Shown: positions 60,262-64,000 of the stretch, piece after piece
Layout of the letters: each line of letters begins with the position of its first letter
Position numbering within the stretch: the stretch's first letter is position 1
Assembly: GCF_010668395.1 (NCBI RefSeq)
Contig: NZ_WUEY01000023.1
Span: 1 to 64,000 of the forward strand
Direction of reading: 5' to 3'
From: Martinezella lusitana
GTDB lineage: Bacteria; Pseudomonadota; Alphaproteobacteria; Rhizobiales; Rhizobiaceae
DNA length: 64,000 nt
Program-made: the position numbers and the translations under genes
Notes under the pieces: generated by a model
What the model saw: only the letters and a program-made list of their open reading frames with translations
What the model was told of the DNA's origin: nothing
The model's database searches: none

Positions 60262-61127
60262 CAGTTTTCCCGCTTGAGGCTGCTCTCATGCCAGCGATGC
60301 AGGCTCAGCCATGAAATGAAGGAGGTGAAGGCGAATATGGCGACGCCAAGGGCCGACAGGAGCAGGAGTGCCGCAAACAGGCGTGGCATGTTCTGGCGGT
60401 ATTGTGCTTCGAGCAGGCGGAAGGCGAGACCGGAATTGGGGCCGCCGGAGCCGGCCGCAAATTCGGCGACGACGGATGCGATCAGCGACAGGCCGCCGCC
60501 GATCCGAAGCCCGGTCATGAAATAGGGCTGGGCCGCCGGCAGCTTCAGGTGCAGCAATGCCTGCCAACGCGAGGCGCCATAAAGGTCGAAGAGATTGAGC
60601 AGGTTGTGATCGACGCTCTTCAGACCCTGCACCATGTTGGACAGGATCGGGAAGAAGGCGACGAGAAAGCCGCAGATCAGGAGCGCCGACTCGCGCGTCG
60701 GCGCATAGATCAGGATCAGCGGTGCGATCGCGACGATCGGCGTCACCTGCAGGATCACGGCGAGCGGATAGAAGGCGAGTTCGATCCAGCGGGACTGCAC
60801 CAGGAAAATGGCGAAGCCGACGCCGCCGATCAGCGCGAGCACCAGCGATATGAAGGTGATCTCGGTCGTCACCCACAGAGCCGGCCAGAGAATGCCCCAA
60901 TCGGAAACGAGCGCCTTGGCGACGGCGATCGGGCTCGGCAGGATATATTGCGGAATGCCGGCGCCGAGGACCAGAAGCTGCCAGAGAACAAGCAGTACGA
61001 GGACGGTCAGGACCGGCACAAAGACGCCGAGCGCGCGTTCGAGATTGCGTTGCCCGGTTGCCGCGGCAGGGGCTAACTCTGCGGGCTGGACGGAAAGATT
61101 GACGGGCAGGCTGGTGCTGTCGCTCAT
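60261..61127 (-). CDS. ABC permease of the NitT/TauT-THI5 type
   Basis: A 288-residue inner-membrane permease with six spans. Its EAA loop is L-F-D-L-Y-G-A-S-R-W near residue 202, and an unusual Ala/Glu-rich cytoplasmic N-terminus of about 30 residues precedes the first span. AGGAGG precedes the ATG at 61127. It overlaps the ATPase stop and the deaminase start by one base each. Confidence 0.87.
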   Translation of the reverse strand: MSDSTSLPVNLSVQPAELAPAAATGQRNLERALGVFVPVLTVLVLLVLWQLLVLGAGIPQYILPSPIAVAKALVSDWGILWPALWVTTEITFISLVLALIGGVGFAIFLVQSRWIELAFYPLAVILQVTPIVAIAPLILIYAPTRESALLICGFLVAFFPILSNMVQGLKSVDHNLLNLFDLYGASRWQALLHLKLPAAQPYFMTGLRIGGGLSLIASVVAEFAAGSGGPNSGLAFRLLEAQYRQNMPRLFAALLLLSALGVAIFAFTSFISWLSLHRWHESSLKREN

Positions 61128-61954
61128 CAATGGGCCTCCTGCCGGCCGATGGCTTCGATCAGGGAAAGCGACACTTTCTCGCAAACCTGCCGATATTCTT
61201 CCGATGAACGATAAAGCGGATCGCGCTCGCCTCGGGTTTCCAGCGGAAAGTCGCTGTGGACACGTCCGGGCCGCGCCTTCATGACGACGATGCGGTTGGA
61301 GAGATAGGCGGACTCGTAGACGGAATGCGTGACGAAGATGACGGTGATGCCCGTTGTCTGCCAGAGGCGCAGGACATCGTCGTTCAGCTTCTGGCGCGTG
61401 ATTTCGTCGAGCGCGGCAAAGGGTTCGTCCATCAGCAGCAGCTTCGGCTTCGTCACCAGCGCGCGGGCAATCGAGACGCGCATCTTCATGCCGCCGGACA
61501 GCTCTCGCGGATAGGCATCGGCAAAGTCCTGGAGGCCGACCGTCGCCAACGTCTCCATGATCTGTTCATGGGCGGCGGCCTTCGAAATACCTTTGAGCTT
61601 CAGGGGCAGGTGGACGTTGCCGAAAACCGTCTTCCAGGGAAGCAGGGTCGGTTCCTGAAAGACGAAGCTGATATCGCCGTCCGGCAGGCCCTTGGTATTG
61701 ATGCGCGAACTCGGCCAATCGATCCTGCCGCTGGACGTGCCGCCGAGGCCGGCGATGATGCGCAGGGCCGTCGACTTGCCGCAGCCGGAGGGGCCGAGCA
61801 GGCTGATGAACTCGCCGCTCTCCACATTGATCGACATGCCGGAAAGCGCCAGCGTACCGTTCGAAAAGACCTTGGAGACCTGATCCATGACGACAAGCGG
61901 CCGCTTGCGTGCTTCCGTCCGGTTTGTCGCAATGGTTTCCGATAGGGTCATCAT
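61127..61954 (-). CDS. ABC ATPase of the NitT/TauT-THI5 type
   Basis: A 275-residue ATPase. Walker A is G-P-S-G-C-G-K-S-T near residue 54, the Q-loop is V-F-Q-E-P-T-L-L-P-W, the signature is L-S-G-G-M-K-M-R, and Walker B is L-L-L-M-D-E-P-F-A-A-L-D. F-Q-E-P-T-L-L-P-W and S-G-G-M-K-M are typical of nitrate/sulfonate/pyrimidine-precursor importers. Start is ATG-ATG at 61954/61951. Confidence 0.92.
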   Translation of the reverse strand: MMTLSETIATNRTEARKRPLVVMDQVSKVFSNGTLALSGMSINVESGEFISLLGPSGCGKSTALRIIAGLGGTSSGRIDWPSSRINTKGLPDGDISFVFQEPTLLPWKTVFGNVHLPLKLKGISKAAAHEQIMETLATVGLQDFADAYPRELSGGMKMRVSIARALVTKPKLLLMDEPFAALDEITRQKLNDDVLRLWQTTGITVIFVTHSVYESAYLSNRIVVMKARPGRVHSDFPLETRGERDPLYRSSEEYRQVCEKVSLSLIEAIGRQEAH

Positions 61955-62000
61955 GTGGTTCTCTGTCGATTTCAGCGATCAGGCTTGCTGGAAGAATGTC

Positions 62001-62027
62001 CCTCTCCCCGCGAGCGGGGCGAGGGGC
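62001..62027. repeat. GC-rich palindrome between binding-protein and ATPase genes
   Basis: CCCCGC-ga-GCGGGG with flanking CCCTCT/GAGGGG forms a strong hairpin in the 99-base gap. Palindromes of this type recur between genes in Rhizobiaceae genomes, as I recall, so it may be a dispersed repeat or a transcript-stabilising element. Confidence 0.45.
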
Positions 62028-62053
62028 GAGCCACGGGCCGAATAATATGCCTG

Positions 62054-63070
62054 CTACTTCTTCAGCGACATCCCGACGCTCTTGCAGACGAACTGTGTGT
62101 CGAAGGCTTTCTTGTAGTCGATATCCGCGTCGAAGACCTTGATCTGCACCATCTCGTCGAAGAACTTCTTGTAGTGCGCGTCGGTAATGCAGCCGATGCC
62201 CTTGTCGAGGGCGTCGCCGGATTCGACGATGCCATATTCCTTCATCTTGGCGATGGAATAGGCGATCTGGCCATCCGTCATATCGGGATTGTCCTTCTTG
62301 ATCAGGTCGTTTGCCGCCTTGTTGTCGCCGTAGAGATAGTTGTACCAGCCCTCGATCGACGCATCGACGAAGCGCTGTACGAGATCGGGGTTCTTGTCGA
62401 CCAGCGCCTTCTGCGCGGTGATCATCGTCGAATAGGGGGAGTAGCCGGCGTCGGCGATCAGGAAGACTTTCGGCTTCCAGCCGGCCTGCTTCTCGATCTC
62501 ATAGGGCTCGGAGGTCACATAACCCTGCTGCGCCGACTGCTTGTCGGCCAGGAAGGGCGCCGGGCTGAAATTGTAGGGCTTGAACTGTTCGTCCTTGAAA
62601 TCCGGGAAATTCGCCTTCATCCATTCGAAATAGGTGATGTAGCCGTCCTTGCTCAGGAACAGAGTCGGCAGTTTGGCAAGGTCCTCGAACTTCTCCACGC
62701 CGGCATCCGGATGGGCGATCAGCACCTGCGGATCCTTCTGGAAGATCGCTGCGACATCGACGATCGGGATGCCCTGCTTGACCGCATCGATCTCCTGCTG
62801 CGGGCCGCCCATGTAGAAATCAAGCTTGCCGGAGACCAGAAGCGCCTGGTTGGCGGCGTTGGGGCCGCCCTGAACGATGGTGACGTCCAGGCCATATTTT
62901 TTGTAGGTGCCGTCGGCGACGGCCTGGTAGAAACCGCCGTGCTCGGCCTGGGCAAGCCAGTTGGTTCCGTAGGTGACTTTGTCGAGCGCATTTGCGGGCT
63001 CAGCCGCCGCGATCGCCGCAGCCACACCCATGGCGGCAAAAAATGCTTTTGTCTTCAATACATTATACAT
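62054..63070 (-). CDS. NMT1/THI5-like periplasmic binding protein
   Basis: A 338-residue precursor with signal peptide (cleavage near A-N-A-L) and the THI5-type fold: Y-G-T-N-W-L-A-Q-A-E-H-G-G-F-Y-Q-A at the mature start and D-F-Y-M-G-G-P-Q-Q-E near residue 84. Relatives bind pyrimidine precursors of thiamine, sulfonates or small heterocycles. It is the first gene of the operon with ATPase, permease, deaminase, oxidase and reductase, and is divergent from a LysR gene. The deaminase suggests a nitrogen heterocycle as ligand. Confidence 0.87.
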   Translation of the reverse strand: MYNVLKTKAFFAAMGVAAAIAAAEPANALDKVTYGTNWLAQAEHGGFYQAVADGTYKKYGLDVTIVQGGPNAANQALLVSGKLDFYMGGPQQEIDAVKQGIPIVDVAAIFQKDPQVLIAHPDAGVEKFEDLAKLPTLFLSKDGYITYFEWMKANFPDFKDEQFKPYNFSPAPFLADKQSAQQGYVTSEPYEIEKQAGWKPKVFLIADAGYSPYSTMITAQKALVDKNPDLVQRFVDASIEGWYNYLYGDNKAANDLIKKDNPDMTDGQIAYSIAKMKEYGIVESGDALDKGIGCITDAHYKKFFDEMVQIKVFDADIDYKKAFDTQFVCKSVGMSLKK

Positions 63071-63254
63071 GGCTGACTGTTCCCTTTATCTGCCATGGGA
63101 CGTCGTTGTTGAAGCCCATTTCCTGCATTTGAGCGATTGCGTTGCGCTTTGAAAAGCATCAAAATTCGTGCGCATTGATGCCTTTTCGGCATCTGTTCCC
63201 AGGCATGTGCCTAAATTGTGCGGCCTGGGCAAAAAATAAGCAATGGGAACGAAG

Positions 63255-64000
63255 ATGCTGCACTCGAGACGACTTCTCTACATCAATGAAATTGCCCGCT
63301 GCGGCTCCATCCGCAAGGCGGCCGCGCGGCTCAACGTGGCCTCTTCGGCAATCAATAGGCAGATTCTGGCGTTGGAGGAGGAGATGGGCGCGCCGCTCTT
63401 CGAACGCCTGCCGCGCGGCCTCAGGCTGACGGCGGCGGGCGAGCTCTGTATCGAGCACATCCGCGAGGTCTTGAAGAACTACGAGCGGTTGGAGGGCCGT
63501 ATTCGCAGCCTGAAGATGCAGCAGGCCGGCAAGATCAGGATGGTCGCGACGGTCGGCCTGACATCCGGTCCGTTGCCTGAGATCATCGCGCGCTTCCTCT
63601 CCGAACATCCAAGGGTGTTCATCCAGCTGCGCAACGATGCCGGCTCGACGACCATGGCGCCGGTCGTCTCGGGAGAGGTCGATATCGGCCTCGGCTTCAA
63701 CATACCGGCGGCGCCCGGCATCCGCTCGCTCGGCAATTTCGACATACCGATCGGCGTCGTGCTGCCGCCCGGCCACCCCTTGATCGGACCGGGACCGATC
63801 AATCTTGCCGATGTCGTGGAGGAGCGGCTGCTGTTGGCGCAGCCCGGCACGAGTCTCAGGGATGTCATCAATCTGACGCTGGCGAGACTTTCCGTGCAGG
63901 TCGAGCCCGTGCTGGAGAGCAATGCATCGGAAATGCTGAAGCAGCTGGTGAAATGCGGGGCGGGACTGACGCTGCTCAATCCGCTCGACGTCATTACCGA
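63255..64000 (+). CDS. LysR-family regulator, cut by the right edge
   Basis: The first 248 codons of a LysR regulator are present. The winged helix (G-S-I-R-K-A-A-A-R-L-N-V-A-S-S-A-I-N-R-Q-I) is followed by a linker and part of the effector domain. The ATG at 63255 is taken as start; an in-frame ATG at 63243 would add four residues. It is divergent from the THI5-type operon and most likely its regulator. The 3' end lies outside the window. Confidence 0.87.
   Translation, partial: MLHSRRLLYINEIARCGSIRKAAARLNVASSAINRQILALEEEMGAPLFERLPRGLRLTAAGELCIEHIREVLKNYERLEGRIRSLKMQQAGKIRMVATVGLTSGPLPEIIARFLSEHPRVFIQLRNDAGSTTMAPVVSGEVDIGLGFNIPAAPGIRSLGNFDIPIGVVLPPGHPLIGPGPINLADVVEERLLLAQPGTSLRDVINLTLARLSVQVEPVLESNASEMLKQLVKCGAGLTLLNPLDVIT

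Noticed and set aside
1..64000. Insertion sequences, integrase/att sites, CRISPR arrays, tRNA/rRNA genes
   Set aside because: No transposase-like frame, terminal inverted repeat pair, spaced repeat array or tRNA-like cloverleaf was found by eye.

Overview
The window looks like an accessory-type (megaplasmid/chromid or catabolic-island) stretch from a member of the Rhizobiaceae or a close alphaproteobacterial relative. The grounds are high GC with strong codon bias, a class I (glycine/succinyl-CoA) 5-aminolevulinate synthase, a very high density of ABC transporters tied to catabolic operons, GntR/LysR/AraC/LacI regulators beside each operon, and a CU-rich small RNA candidate of the AbcR type. 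No rRNA, tRNA, IS element, phage gene or CRISPR array was seen. The species assignment is inference.

Layout: (1) 1-9.7 kb is an organosulfur-scavenging region: a triple-rhodanese protein (-) diverges from an SsuA-SsuC-SsuB-type sulfonate transporter plus an SfnB/DszC-like flavin monooxygenase (+). It is followed by an MDR oxidoreductase, a VOC protein, a secreted orphan protein and two tiny genes. Three copies of an AT-rich palindromic site (about 189, 1728 and 9684) suggest one unknown regulator. (2) 10-12.2 kb holds an AbcR-like sRNA candidate and a TPR plus ATP-grasp-like protein. (3) 13.0-24.1 kb is a hydroxyproline-type catabolic locus: a ProC-like reductase and GntR repressor (-) diverge from an amino-acid ABC transporter, DapA-family deaminase, D-amino-acid-oxidase-like flavoprotein, aldehyde dehydrogenase, Ser/Cys-type proline-racemase-family epimerase and two SDRs. 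(4) 24.2-30.8 kb is a six-gene minus-strand run: HemA, an HHxxxDG acyltransferase, a catalase-related peroxidase, an AraC regulator, a frameshifted AraC paralogue and a second, exported catalase-related peroxidase. (5) 31.1-35.6 kb is a FeaR-FeaB-TynA-type aromatic amine oxidation module.

(6) 35.7-46.8 kb is polyamine/guanidino-compound use: a ureohydrolase followed by a spermidine/putrescine-type ABC transporter (-), a LysR regulator, and a divergent cupin, gamma-glutamylputrescine-oxidase-like flavoprotein, aminoaldehyde dehydrogenase and YtcJ-type amidohydrolase. (7) 46.9-54.3 kb has a glycine-zipper secreted protein and a sugar operon: RbsBAC-type transporter, PfkB kinase, GatZ/KbaZ-like protein and a LacI repressor as last gene, with a perfect 14-bp palindrome over the promoter -35. 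(8) 54.5-56.1 kb has an HxlR regulator divergent from a SnoaL-like protein and an azoreductase. (9) 56.6-64 kb has a small orphan gene, then an NMT1/THI5-type ABC transporter co-transcribed with a cytosine-deaminase-like amidohydrolase, a VAO-family flavoprotein oxidase and an NQO-like reductase, with a divergent LysR gene cut by the right edge.

Five complete ABC importers with adjacent catabolic enzymes make this a nutrient-scavenging region for sulfonates, amino acids/imino acids, amines/polyamines, a ketose or polyol, and an unidentified N-heterocycle. The best candidates for undescribed biology are the HemA-acyltransferase-peroxidase run, the shared sulfur-region operator with its two micro-genes, the TPR/ATP-grasp protein, and the THI5-type transporter with its deaminase/oxidase operon. 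All functions rest on reading sequence and motifs by eye; no database search was run.
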